Origin: Clostridia bacterium
Lineage (GTDB): Bacteria; Bacillota; Clostridia; Oscillospirales; CAG-272
Reading direction: 5' to 3'
Length of the DNA: 16,807 nt
NCBI GenBank assembly: GCA_017461825.1
Contig: JAFTXB010000179.1
Coordinates: 1 to 16,807 of the forward strand
Below the pieces are notes generated by a model. It did not search any database. It saw only the letters and a program-made list of their open reading frames with translations, and had not been told where the DNA came from. Positions 6,360 to 13,429 of this stretch are shown here, piece by piece. Each line of letters begins with the position of its first letter. Position 1 is the first letter of the stretch. The translations under genes and the position numbers were made by a program.

Positions 6360-7451
6360 ATGAAAGCGTTAAAATTTAAATCCTGCTTGATAGAACAGAC
6401 CAAGCGTTATTCCGACGGTTTTGCCTTGCCGGACTATCTGTACGACGAAAACGGAGGCTTTGACCGTGAAAAAACAATTGATCTGCTGCTTTCGGAGGAA
6501 TACGGCTATTTGACCGACAGGGGCGTGGAGCTTTCTGTTTCGGTTGAAAAGGAATTGGGCGAGGCACGTTATGCAGGCAAGTGCAAAAAGCATATTCGTT
6601 TTCGATTTGCCCTGAAAAGGGGAGCGTCGGAGGCGTATTTTCCCGTCGATCTGCTTTTGCCGAATATCAACGAGCCGTATCCCCTGATCGTTGCGCTGGA
6701 TTTTGAGATGTCGGCTGAAAAATGCTACTGTCCCATTGAGGAGCTAATGGAAAACGGGGTTGCCGTTGCGCGCGTTTTGTATACCGACGTTACCTCCGAT
6801 GACGGAGATTTTGAAAACGGCATTGCCAAGCTGTTGACCGATCGAAGCGATCCTCACTCTGCGGGGAAAATACGCATCTGGGCGTACGCGGCAAGCCTTG
6901 TTGGGAAATTTATGCTGGACGAGGGATATGTGACGAAGGAAAATCTGTACGTTTCGGGACATTCGCGTCTTGGCAAGACTGCGCTTCTGGCGGCGGCTCT
7001 TGACACGAATTTTGCGGGGGTACATTCCAACAACTCGGGCTGCTCGGGCGTTGCGATCTCGCGAGAAAAGGGAGGGGAAACGGTTGAGATCATTTGCGAG
7101 CTGTTTCCGTTTTGGTTTGCGCCGTGCTATAAGGACTACGCAAACCGCGAGAGCGAGATGCCGTTTGACCAACACTATCTGACGGCTTTGATCGCACCGC
7201 GCCTGCTGTCGGTTGTCACAGCAGAGGATGACACGTGGGCGGATACCGAGGCGCAGTATCTCTCTTTGGAGGCGGCATCGGTGATTTACGAAGATTACGG
7301 CGTTGTAGGCTTGGATCGGTCGCAGGGGCTGTTGACCACCGGGAAGTCAAGCGCGAACGGAAACGTTGGTTTGTGTATGCGGAGCGGCTCGCATTATTTC
7401 AGCCGTGACGATTGGCACTTCTTTCTCAATTTTATCAAAAGCAAGAATTAA
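6360..7451 (+). CDS. Alpha/beta-hydrolase, CE15 (glucuronoyl esterase)-like, cytoplasmic
   Basis: The product is 363 residues. The start is ATG 6360, with AGAGGG at 6348-6353 (6-nt gap). The nucleophile motif GHSRLGKTAL (Ser202) is followed by NNSGCSG and then the FPFWF, PFDQHYLTALIAPR and EDDTWAD segments. These follow one another as in the bacterial CE15-like esterase group, which cleaves esters of glucuronic acid in xylan or related acyl sugars. Candidate acid residues are E289, D290 and D291, and the candidate catalytic His is H345 (SGSHYF). Known CE15 enzymes are usually secreted, but here there is no signal peptide, so the protein should act on imported oligosaccharides. The typical GCSR is GHSR in this one, as in many bacterial relatives. 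No clear promoter was found in 6291-6359. It is separated from the next gene on the minus strand by a terminator. Confidence 0.85.
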   Translation: MKALKFKSCLIEQTKRYSDGFALPDYLYDENGGFDREKTIDLLLSEEYGYLTDRGVELSVSVEKELGEARYAGKCKKHIRFRFALKRGASEAYFPVDLLLPNINEPYPLIVALDFEMSAEKCYCPIEELMENGVAVARVLYTDVTSDDGDFENGIAKLLTDRSDPHSAGKIRIWAYAASLVGKFMLDEGYVTKENLYVSGHSRLGKTALLAAALDTNFAGVHSNNSGCSGVAISREKGGETVEIICELFPFWFAPCYKDYANRESEMPFDQHYLTALIAPRLLSVVTAEDDTWADTEAQYLSLEAASVIYEDYGVVGLDRSQGLLTTGKSSANGNVGLCMRSGSHYFSRDDWHFFLNFIKSKN

Positions 7452-7487
7452 GGCAACACCGCGCGATTCTGATTGCGCAACTGTTCT

Positions 7488-7522
7488 AAAAAAAGGGATC
7501 GGCTCATTTCGGTGAGCCGATC
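7488..7522 (-). terminator. Intrinsic terminator of the AraC gene, containing its stop codon
   Basis: GATCGGCTCA (7497-7506) and TGAGCCGATC (7513-7522) pair perfectly around a 6-nt loop. On the minus strand the stem is followed, after CC, by seven Ts (7494-7488). The TGA stop codon of the AraC gene (7506-7504) sits within the stem. On the plus strand the stem is followed by a weaker T-rich run, so it may also stop transcripts of the hydrolase gene. Confidence 0.88.
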
Positions 7523-8424
7523 TCGTTATTTTTCGTTTGTTCTGTCGGGGCTTGTTCAACGGGGGTGTTGCAAATCATCTTTTGACGGTATTGCAGCTGA
7601 TATTGCTTGGGGGAGCAGCCGAAGTACTTTCGGAATTGGTTTGCGAAATAGTTGTCGTTACAGTAGCCCAGCATGTCGGAGATCTCGCCAATGGTATAGT
7701 CGCTGGTTTTGAGCCACTGCGCGGCAAGCTTGAGCGAGGATTCACTGATATATTGGTGGATCGTTTGATGATAGTGCGCCTTGAATATACGGCTGGCGTA
7801 GATCGGCGTAATATGAAAATGCGTGGCAACGTCGGCGGTGGAGATTGCTTTATAGAGATTTTTATCGATATAGAGCTTAATTTTTTCGGCAAGAGAAAGA
7901 TTTTGCTTTTGCAGGGGCTTAAAGCTTTCGGACATTTTAAAGATCATATTCAAAACGATCGGAGCCAGCTCCTCCAAATTATACTCTGTTTCCAATTGCT
8001 TTTTCAGACGGTTAAAGCATTCGCTCAGGTCAACCGAGCGAACGATCACAGATTCCGTAAGATTAAAAACGGTAAGCAGATGATCGACCAATGCACCCGA
8101 CAAATTGACCCAAACCTTTTGATAGGGTGCTTGAGGGTCCGCATAATATTCGTGGTTGGTAAAATTGCGAATGATATACGCATCTCCCTTTTTCACGGTA
8201 TACTTTTGACCGTCACAGTGAATATATCCCTTTCCGTCGGTGATGTATTCAAGGATATACATATCCCACAAGGGCTTGCGGCGGATGCGGTAGGAGGGAT
8301 CCGCATAAGTAATGCCCGTCAGTTCAATATTCAAAACGGGGCTTTTAGGGGCGGTATTGATATACCAAAGCTCTTCTTTGTAATGATATTCCTGAAAGAA
8401 TTTACTTCCTTTTATGATATTCAC
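7504..8424 (-). CDS. AraC-family transcriptional regulator
   Basis: The product is 306 residues. Residues about 55-100 form an AraC-type cupin ligand-binding barrel (YITDGKGYIHCDGQKYTVKKG, split over the barrel strands, then NHEYY). Residues about 178-282 form the double helix-turn-helix: the first at about 195-215 (ISTADVATHFHITPIYASRI), the second at 245-266 (IGEISDMLGYCNDNYFANQF), followed by RKYFGCSPKQY, the family signature. It probably senses a sugar and activates the divergent surface-protein cluster from 8762 onward, with an opposing promoter about 180 bp away; the hydrolase gene could also be a target. The start is odd: the only standard codon is GTG at 8424-8422, directly touching GGGAGG with no spacer. 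Upstream in frame is a stop (TAG) without any start. The C-terminal tail (about 284-306) is polar and low-complexity. Confidence 0.93.
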   Translation of the reverse strand: MNIIKGSKFFQEYHYKEELWYINTAPKSPVLNIELTGITYADPSYRIRRKPLWDMYILEYITDGKGYIHCDGQKYTVKKGDAYIIRNFTNHEYYADPQAPYQKVWVNLSGALVDHLLTVFNLTESVIVRSVDLSECFNRLKKQLETEYNLEELAPIVLNMIFKMSESFKPLQKQNLSLAEKIKLYIDKNLYKAISTADVATHFHITPIYASRIFKAHYHQTIHQYISESSLKLAAQWLKTSDYTIGEISDMLGYCNDNYFANQFRKYFGCSPKQYQLQYRQKMICNTPVEQAPTEQTKNNEIGSPK

Positions 8425-8449
8425 CTCCCGTGCTGTATTTGGTAACTAT

Positions 8450-8478
8450 ATTATAACACGGTTTTTTTTAAAAAGCAA
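8450..8478 (-). promoter_or_regulatory. Promoter of the AraC gene
   Basis: On the minus strand: TTGCTT (8478-8473), a 17-bp spacer, then TATAAT (8455-8450). The transcript would start near 8443, leaving a leader of about 20 nt that includes GGGAGG. CCTTG repeats overlap the -35 box and could be an operator. Confidence 0.75.
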
Positions 8479-8546
8479 CCTTGTTTTTGCACCTTGGTTT
8501 GCTTTTTATACCTTTTTGTTTTGTTTGCGGAAAAATTTGCAAGGTT
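8475..8546. promoter_or_regulatory. Candidate operator repeats between AraC and the surface gene
   Basis: GCAACCTTG (8475-8483) and GCACCTTG (8489-8496) form a 14-bp-spaced direct repeat. AACCTTG (8477-8483) is also inverted as CAAGGTT at 8540-8546. AraC-type regulators usually bind two half-sites of this kind. The first copy overlaps the -35 box of the AraC promoter, fitting autoregulation. The rest of 8547-8658 is AT-rich with no other structure that I can support. The assignment is inference. Confidence 0.35.
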
Positions 8547-8658
8547 TACAGGAGAATTACGCAAATTGTTTTTGTATTTGGGCAGGAAATAAAGGAATAT
8601 TTTCTAAATTTTACACAGTCCGATGTTTAAAATACGTACTTTTTGATGCTTTTTACTG

Positions 8659-8688
8659 TTGATTTTACTTGCATGAATGTAATATAAT
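8659..8688 (+). promoter_or_regulatory. Promoter of the secreted repeat protein
   Basis: TTGATT (8659-8664), an 18-bp spacer and TATAAT (8683-8688). The expected start of transcription is near 8695. The -35 box is imperfect, as expected for a promoter that depends on an activator. Confidence 0.7.
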
Positions 8689-8697
8689 GACATTGTA

Positions 8698-8733
8698 CGC
8701 ACACAAGCAAAATGCTTTGTATTTATTTGTGCG
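8698..8733 (+). promoter_or_regulatory. Hairpin at the 5' end of the leader
   Basis: CGCACA (8698-8703) pairs with TGTGCG (8728-8733), and inside AAGCA (8705-8709 region) pairs with TGCTT (8713-8717). This would place a stem at the very start of the mRNA, ahead of GGAGG at 8748-8752. Such 5' stems can protect transcripts from decay. A similar one precedes the gene at 10981. Confidence 0.5.
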
Positions 8734-8761
8734 AAATAAACAAAAATGGAGGATGTTTTTT

Positions 8762-10585
8762 ATGAAAAAAACAAAACGACTGATCCCGCTGCTGTTGGCA
8801 GCATTGATGTGTTTCTCCTTGATCGTTCCGGTTTCGGCGACAGGAGAGACCGAAATTGAGTATATTGTAAAGATGGATAGCTGGACTGCTGTGCCGACCA
8901 GTGCAGCATCCAATAACGGTTTTCAAATGCTGAATGCTTATTTGGATGCTAATGGTGGACGCTCGACTGTTGAAAACGGTATTCTGTATTTGATGACAGA
9001 GGAAGTAAAAACGGAAGTAAATAGCAATAATAACCCCGTTTTTACAAACCAGAAGTCGGATGGGAAATTAGATCTTCAACTGAATGCTATTCGTAAAGAA
9101 ACAAGCGAAAACGTGACGCTTTCCATGCAGATCAAGCCGATTGGTAAAATTGGCAACACAAGTTCTTTTTTCGCCTTTACGACAGTGTCGCCCGATGTAA
9201 CTACTGGAGATAAGTTAAGATGGACGGAAAATAAACTTCAGATTCTTGATGGAAACACAAATCCTACGAGTAAGGTGTTTCCGACAGATGCTTTTACCAC
9301 TCTTGAATTTCAGCTTTTTTACGAAAACGGACAATATACCAAGGCTGATTGTTACGTAGACGGTGTGAAGTTAGGTAGTGTTCCCCTTGCCGCAGGTCAT
9401 ACAAAGATGTCAAGATTCCGTATGTTGGCTACTTACACCGAGGATACGGGCTTTGCAGTTGGCTCCGTGGCACTCTTTAAAGGACACTCTTCTCTTTACA
9501 CTGAACGCGATTACGTGTCGCAGAGTGATTTCGTTCGTTTCGCTGATGTTCCTACAAATGATAACGCAAAAGAAGCTACTATAGGCTGGAGAGGCTTAAA
9601 CGGATATGCAGGCACTTCTTCATCTGTTGAAAACGGAGAACTGAAATTTATAAATTCTAACACCGATACTACTCTTGCTGCTTTCGATTTGCTGCCTTAT
9701 GAGAAGAATAAAACCACTTTAACAGGGGATATGACGCTTTCGACTGAAATTAAATTGATTGGAGAATCATGGTGGGAAAGCTCTACAGTCGACGGTTTCA
9801 TGAATTTCAAGCGTCACGATTCTACCGGTAGCGGAACCACTCATAAATATTTCTCTATCCTTAATGGTTGCATTGTTATGACAACCGATACCGGCAAGGT
9901 TTTAAGCGGTGTTTTGCCGAAAGACTCTTTCTCTACTGTGGAGTGGATGTTCCAATATGACGAAACCAACAATTGCTACACCGACGTAGAATGCTATGTC
10001 AACGGCATGAAATTGGGAAGTCACGCGCTTGATGACAAACCTGCTAATATTAGCTTTTTCCGTCTGTTTTCTACAAACACAGGAGGCGACGGTGTTTCTA
10101 TTGATTCGTTTGCCGTTGTGAAAGGATGTCGCTCTCTCTACACTCCCGACACTGAGAACCCCACGGTTTCCGTAAAGGGCTATCAGACCACTAACCAGGA
10201 CACCACTGACAACACCTTTGATCTGCGTCTGGTGGGACTTTTGCACGACGAAGCCTACGCAAGCTACGACAAGGTTGGCTTTGAAGTGACGGTTACTTAC
10301 GGTGACGTGACCAAGAGCGTGACCAAGAACATTACCACGGTTTATACCAAGATCACCGCCGGTGAAACGCAAGGCTATACAGAATATACGGCAGAGACTT
10401 TGGGCGGCAAACACATCTACGTGCTGAACTGCGTCAATATTCCCGCTGGTCAGGGAAATGTCACCTTCACGGTTACCCCCTACTATCAGAATGACGGCGG
10501 CGTTGTCACCGCAGGCGTAACCAAGACCTTCACGGTCGATCCCGACGAAATTCCCGCAAGCGATCTTCCAGCTGTTGCGAATTGA
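8762..10585 (+). CDS. Secreted two-repeat beta-sandwich-like protein
   Basis: The product is 607 residues. The start is ATG 8762, behind GGAGG (8748-8752). Residues 1-26 are a signal peptide ending PVSA. Two copies of a ~215-residue repeat follow (about 33-247 and 248-460). Each shows, in order, an 'LNxY' box, 'V-x-NG-x-L', a 'DLQ'-like strand, 'VTLSxxIKPIG', an aromatic FF-x-F strand, 'VLPTDAFTTLEF', 'D-x-YVNGxKLGS', 'FRML' and 'GFAxxSxAxxKGxxSLYT'. This strand pattern resembles LamG/concanavalin-like carbohydrate-binding modules, but a search is needed. Residues about 465-595 form a different, Thr-rich Ig-like domain (FDLRLVGLLHDEAY, YDKVGFEVTVTYG), a type often at the end of Clostridia surface proteins. 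There is no LPXTG or membrane anchor, so it is free or non-covalently attached. It probably binds glycan at the cell surface. Confidence 0.85.
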   Translation: MKKTKRLIPLLLAALMCFSLIVPVSATGETEIEYIVKMDSWTAVPTSAASNNGFQMLNAYLDANGGRSTVENGILYLMTEEVKTEVNSNNNPVFTNQKSDGKLDLQLNAIRKETSENVTLSMQIKPIGKIGNTSSFFAFTTVSPDVTTGDKLRWTENKLQILDGNTNPTSKVFPTDAFTTLEFQLFYENGQYTKADCYVDGVKLGSVPLAAGHTKMSRFRMLATYTEDTGFAVGSVALFKGHSSLYTERDYVSQSDFVRFADVPTNDNAKEATIGWRGLNGYAGTSSSVENGELKFINSNTDTTLAAFDLLPYEKNKTTLTGDMTLSTEIKLIGESWWESSTVDGFMNFKRHDSTGSGTTHKYFSILNGCIVMTTDTGKVLSGVLPKDSFSTVEWMFQYDETNNCYTDVECYVNGMKLGSHALDDKPANISFFRLFSTNTGGDGVSIDSFAVVKGCRSLYTPDTENPTVSVKGYQTTNQDTTDNTFDLRLVGLLHDEAYASYDKVGFEVTVTYGDVTKSVTKNITTVYTKITAGETQGYTEYTAETLGGKHIYVLNCVNIPAGQGNVTFTVTPYYQNDGGVVTAGVTKTFTVDPDEIPASDLPAVAN

Positions 10586-10604
10586 AAGAGGAGGTATGAT
10601 TACA

Positions 10605-10727
10605 ATGAAATTATATCAAAATCCCGAAATTGAAGTTCTGCTCCTTTTGGATGAAGCAGACATTATCACGCTTTCTCAGGTATCCGAAGGCTTTGGTGTT
10701 GACGAGTGGGATCTGAGCGGTAACTGA
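10605..10727 (+). CDS. 40-residue peptide, 'YxxPEIEV...DIITLS' type
   Basis: A reading frame of 40 residues lies 19 bp after the secreted protein gene. Start ATG 10605 has GAGGAGG at 10588-10594 with a 10-nt gap; the ATG at 10596 is too close. The peptide begins MKLYQNPEIEVLLLLDEADI and continues ITLSQVSEGFGVDEWDLSGN. The Lys-x-Tyr-x-x-Pro-Glu-x-Glu-Val start, a hydrophobic core, then Asp-x-Ile-Ile-Thr-x-Ser, and an acidic Gly/Asp/Trp tail match a type of short peptide I recall from gut Clostridia near surface-protein genes. Its function is unknown to me. There is no signal peptide, Cys or membrane helix. It is likely translated from the same mRNA as the gene before it, and a strong terminator follows. 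A role as precursor or small regulator is speculation. Confidence 0.75.
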   Translation: MKLYQNPEIEVLLLLDEADIITLSQVSEGFGVDEWDLSGN

Positions 10728-10749
10728 TATTGCAGACTTTTTGAAGCAA

Positions 10750-10807
10750 AACGGTCGGTTTTGCGGCGAGACGATAGAGCTTGACCGTAAAACCGACCGT
10801 TACTTTT
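10750..10807 (+). terminator. Intrinsic terminator after the small peptide
   Basis: A 17-bp stem, with arms 10750-10766 and 10785-10801 (one G-U pair), an 18-nt loop and then ACTTTTT. It ends the transcript of the secreted protein and peptide, separating them from the gene at 10981, which has its own promoter. Confidence 0.9.
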
Positions 10808-10884
10808 TATAACAAAAACCACCGGCAGGCTCGGCGGTCATGAATAAAATGGCAAAAAAACATACCTTTTTGTATGTTCTTCTG

Positions 10885-10913
10885 TTGATTCTTGTTCTTA
10901 TAAAAGATATAAT
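10885..10913 (+). promoter_or_regulatory. Promoter of the anchored three-repeat protein
   Basis: TTGATT (10885-10890), a 17-bp spacer and TATAAT (10908-10913). The -35 box is the same imperfect TTGATT as at 8659, consistent with shared control. Expected transcript start is near 10920. Confidence 0.8.
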
Positions 10914-10923
10914 TAATATGAAA

Positions 10924-10952
10924 CGCAAACGGAACTTGCCAATCGGTTTGCG
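10924..10952 (+). promoter_or_regulatory. Hairpin at the 5' end of the leader
   Basis: CGCAAAC (10924-10930) and GTTTGCG (10946-10952) are exact complements with a 15-nt loop, just after the expected transcript start. It parallels the leader hairpin at 8698-8733. Confidence 0.5.
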
Positions 10953-10980
10953 GAGTCAAAAAAAATAATTGGAGGAACAA

Positions 10981-13419
10981 ATGATGAAAAAAAGAGTATT
11001 TCTACTTTTATTGGCAACCCTGATGTGTCTGTCGTGCATAACGCCCTTTGCCGTTTTTGCCGCAGACAATGCATCCGACACTGTGGAATATTGGTACAAA
11101 ACCGATTTTTCCGACAAAACAGACGTTCCCGACACGTGGACTGATCTGAAAGCAAACAGCGGCATGCAAGCCCTCAACGGCTACAAGGCTGACGGCAAAA
11201 CCGCAACCGCAGAAGCTCCCATCTCCACCATGGTTGACGGCGTGATGAATCTGGTTAACAGTACCAGCGGTCAGGCAATGTTTGACCTGCAGTACTGGGA
11301 TTCTAACCAGTGGGATCCCAAGGGTGAGTTTGAAAACACCAAGGTGATCACGGGCGACGTGACCTTCTCCTTCGTGATGAAGCCCATTGGAACCTGGAAC
11401 CGCGCTGACATGGATTTCTTCCGCGTCCGTTACAACAAGAACGCGAGCGGCTCGGCAAGCGCTTGGGCAGGCCCCTTCAGCACCTCCGAGGGTAAGATCG
11501 TGATGAACACGGGCAACTGCAATGCCGAAACTACCGTTCTTCCCACCGAAGCGTTCTCCACTGTGGAGTTTATGTTCCACTATGAAAACGGTGTTTACAA
11601 TGCAGTTGATCTTTATTTCAACGGCGCAAAGGTTGGCACGGCTGCAATCGCAAACGACAAGCTGACCGGCATCGACCACGTTCGTATGCTCTCCAACTAC
11701 AAGCAGGGCACAGGCTTCGCTTTCGATTCGATTGCAATTGCTAAGGGCTGTCAGACCCTTTATACGGGAACTCCCTCTACGCCCTCTACGCCTTCTACGC
11801 CTTCTACCCCCTCTACTCCCGTAACTCCGGGCACCGATTTTGAGTATTTCTTTAAAGAAAACTTTAATACGCTGACCAAGATCCCCTCTGTGAAAAAACT
11901 TGGTGGCATGACACTCTTAAACGCATACAAGGGAACTTCTTTTGTTAAAAACGGCGAATTGAATATCAAATATTTTAATGCCGGTAACGAGCAAGGAATT
12001 GTTGATATGCAATTCTGGATGTGTGATATCGCTAAGATCACCGAGAATTTCTCTTTTGTTATGAATCTTAAGCCCACCGTTGCCTGGAACCGTTCGACTG
12101 ACAAGGATTTCTTTAACTTCAGATATAGAAATGACGGAACGATCACCTCTGAATGGCACAGATTTTTCAGCACGCAAGAGGGCAAAATTGTAATGACCAC
12201 CGATAACGGTGAGGTGTCAACCGCAGTTCTTCCCACCGATAGCTTTACAACCTTGCAGTGGAATTTCAACATGACCGACACCCTGTTTACATCGGTTGAT
12301 TTCTATATGAACGGTGTTAAGGTTGGCAGCAAGACGTTTAGTGACGAGAAACTGACGGCAATCGATCAGATGCGTATGTTTGCGGCGTATGATGACACAA
12401 TGGGTAGCTTTATCCTTGATTCCTTTGCAATTATAAAGGGAACCGCATCGCACTACGGTGTGGAGATCTCTGACAATCCCGCCGAGGAAATTCCCGAAAT
12501 TCAGCCCATTCCCACTGTTCCGGAGAGCGAAAAGACCTGGCAGGAATATTTCTTCTATCAGGATTTCTCTAAGCCCGAAACTGTGTACGCGGCAAAATCT
12601 CCCGTTACGGCTGATATGGTTGCAGCAGGAGGCTTCTGGCTGAAGGATAACGACGACAAGACGAAGTGGTCTGTCAGTGAGGACGGCACTCTCGTATTTG
12701 ATGGCGCGGAATTCCTTGATTTGCAGTTCAATACTATTAAAAACTATAAGGTGAAAGAAGATTTCGTGCTTTCGTTTAAGCTGAAGCCACTTTCCGAAAA
12801 CCTGTTTACCGAGCATCTGATCGATTGGCGTCGCGATGCCGAAGGCATAATGGACACCAAGCAGATCCAGCTCAGCGACGGTTGCATTTATGCGGCAGGC
12901 ACCAACTGCGGTCAGCTTCCTGTTAATGAATGGACGTTGATTGAGGTTATGTTTGACTATGACGATGAGCTCAAAGAATTTAAAACCTTTACTTTGATGA
13001 TCAATGGCAAGGCGATGAAGACCTCTACCGTATCCGAAACATCTATTTTGACGCAGATCAAGCACTTTCGTATGCTTCGTTACATGACGGGATACGATTT
13101 TGAGATTGATGATCTTTGCGTTATTTCGGGCGACAAGTCTGTACTTTATGCACTGCCTTACGGCACACCCAACCCCAACGAGGAAGAGACTACTCCCGGC
13201 GAGGAAACAACTACCGCTCCCGGTGAAGAAACAACTACGGCTCCCGGTGAGAATGTGACGACTGCGCCTACCGAGACAACCAAGAAGGAAGAGGAGACGA
13301 CCGGAACCACCTCTACCGAAAAGAAGGGCTGCGGAGCAGTTGCATCGGGCTGCATTGGCATTATAGTTGCCATTGGCGGTGCGGCTATGCTTGTAGCACG
13401 CAAAAAGAAAGAAGACTAA
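10981..13419 (+). CDS. Cell-surface anchored protein with three beta-sandwich-like repeats
   Basis: The product is 812 residues. The start is ATG 10981 (MMKKRV), with GGAGG at 10971-10975; ATG 10984 is equally possible. Signal peptide residues 1-27 (ending AVFA). Three copies of the same ~210-residue repeat as in the previous secreted protein lie at about 35-260, 286-495 and 517-724. The third is the most divergent. Shared marks are 'LNGY/LNAY', 'KPIGTWN'-like, 'GKIVM', 'VLPTEAFSTVEFMF', 'NGxKVG', 'FRML/VRML' and 'DSxAIxKG'. A linker of five Pro-Ser-Thr units (265-279) separates the first two. A Glu/Thr/Pro-rich stalk (about 725-778) leads to KKGCGAVASG, a hydrophobic helix, and the basic tail ARKKKED. 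This tripartite end looks like a cell-envelope anchor without LPXTG. It probably displays glycan-binding modules. It has its own promoter and follows a terminator; the GH28-like genes are downstream. Confidence 0.85.
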   Translation: MMKKRVFLLLLATLMCLSCITPFAVFAADNASDTVEYWYKTDFSDKTDVPDTWTDLKANSGMQALNGYKADGKTATAEAPISTMVDGVMNLVNSTSGQAMFDLQYWDSNQWDPKGEFENTKVITGDVTFSFVMKPIGTWNRADMDFFRVRYNKNASGSASAWAGPFSTSEGKIVMNTGNCNAETTVLPTEAFSTVEFMFHYENGVYNAVDLYFNGAKVGTAAIANDKLTGIDHVRMLSNYKQGTGFAFDSIAIAKGCQTLYTGTPSTPSTPSTPSTPSTPVTPGTDFEYFFKENFNTLTKIPSVKKLGGMTLLNAYKGTSFVKNGELNIKYFNAGNEQGIVDMQFWMCDIAKITENFSFVMNLKPTVAWNRSTDKDFFNFRYRNDGTITSEWHRFFSTQEGKIVMTTDNGEVSTAVLPTDSFTTLQWNFNMTDTLFTSVDFYMNGVKVGSKTFSDEKLTAIDQMRMFAAYDDTMGSFILDSFAIIKGTASHYGVEISDNPAEEIPEIQPIPTVPESEKTWQEYFFYQDFSKPETVYAAKSPVTADMVAAGGFWLKDNDDKTKWSVSEDGTLVFDGAEFLDLQFNTIKNYKVKEDFVLSFKLKPLSENLFTEHLIDWRRDAEGIMDTKQIQLSDGCIYAAGTNCGQLPVNEWTLIEVMFDYDDELKEFKTFTLMINGKAMKTSTVSETSILTQIKHFRMLRYMTGYDFEIDDLCVISGDKSVLYALPYGTPNPNEEETTPGEETTTAPGEETTTAPGENVTTAPTETTKKEEETTGTTSTEKKGCGAVASGCIGIIVAIGGAAMLVARKKKED
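11773..11817 (+). repeat. Five tandem 9-bp units encoding Pro-Ser-Thr
   Basis: CCN-TCT-ACN is repeated five times with only third-base changes, encoding a flexible linker between the first and second repeat domains. Such simple coding repeats can change in number between strains. Confidence 0.9.
13183..13272 (+). repeat. Tandem 24-bp units encoding the Glu/Thr/Pro stalk
   Basis: Two near-identical 24-bp units (13201-13224 and 13225-13248) encode EETTTAPG, flanked by a partial and a diverged unit. They form the stalk between the last repeat domain and the membrane anchor. Confidence 0.85.
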
Positions 13420-13429
13420 CCACACATTT

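Noticed and set aside
7537..8445. 302-residue frame on the plus strand
   Set aside because: Antisense to the AraC gene, whose helix-turn-helix signature is unmistakable.
10859..10878. Small hairpin AACATAC/GTATGTT with a T run on the minus strand
   Set aside because: The stem is short and AT-rich, and there is no minus-strand gene that would need a terminator here.
10918..10968. 16-codon upstream reading frame before the anchored protein
   Set aside because: Its ATG falls at the expected transcript start with no ribosome binding site, so it is probably not translated.
11008..11679. 223-residue minus-strand frame
   Set aside because: Shadow of the first repeat of the anchored protein.
13318..13419. 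LPXTG sortase signal
   Set aside because: No LPXTG-like motif precedes the hydrophobic helix; the motif is GCG-type instead.
12217..13425. 402-residue frame on the minus strand
   Set aside because: It is a shadow of the three-repeat anchored protein; no ribosome binding site, and the plus-strand protein has clear domains and signals.
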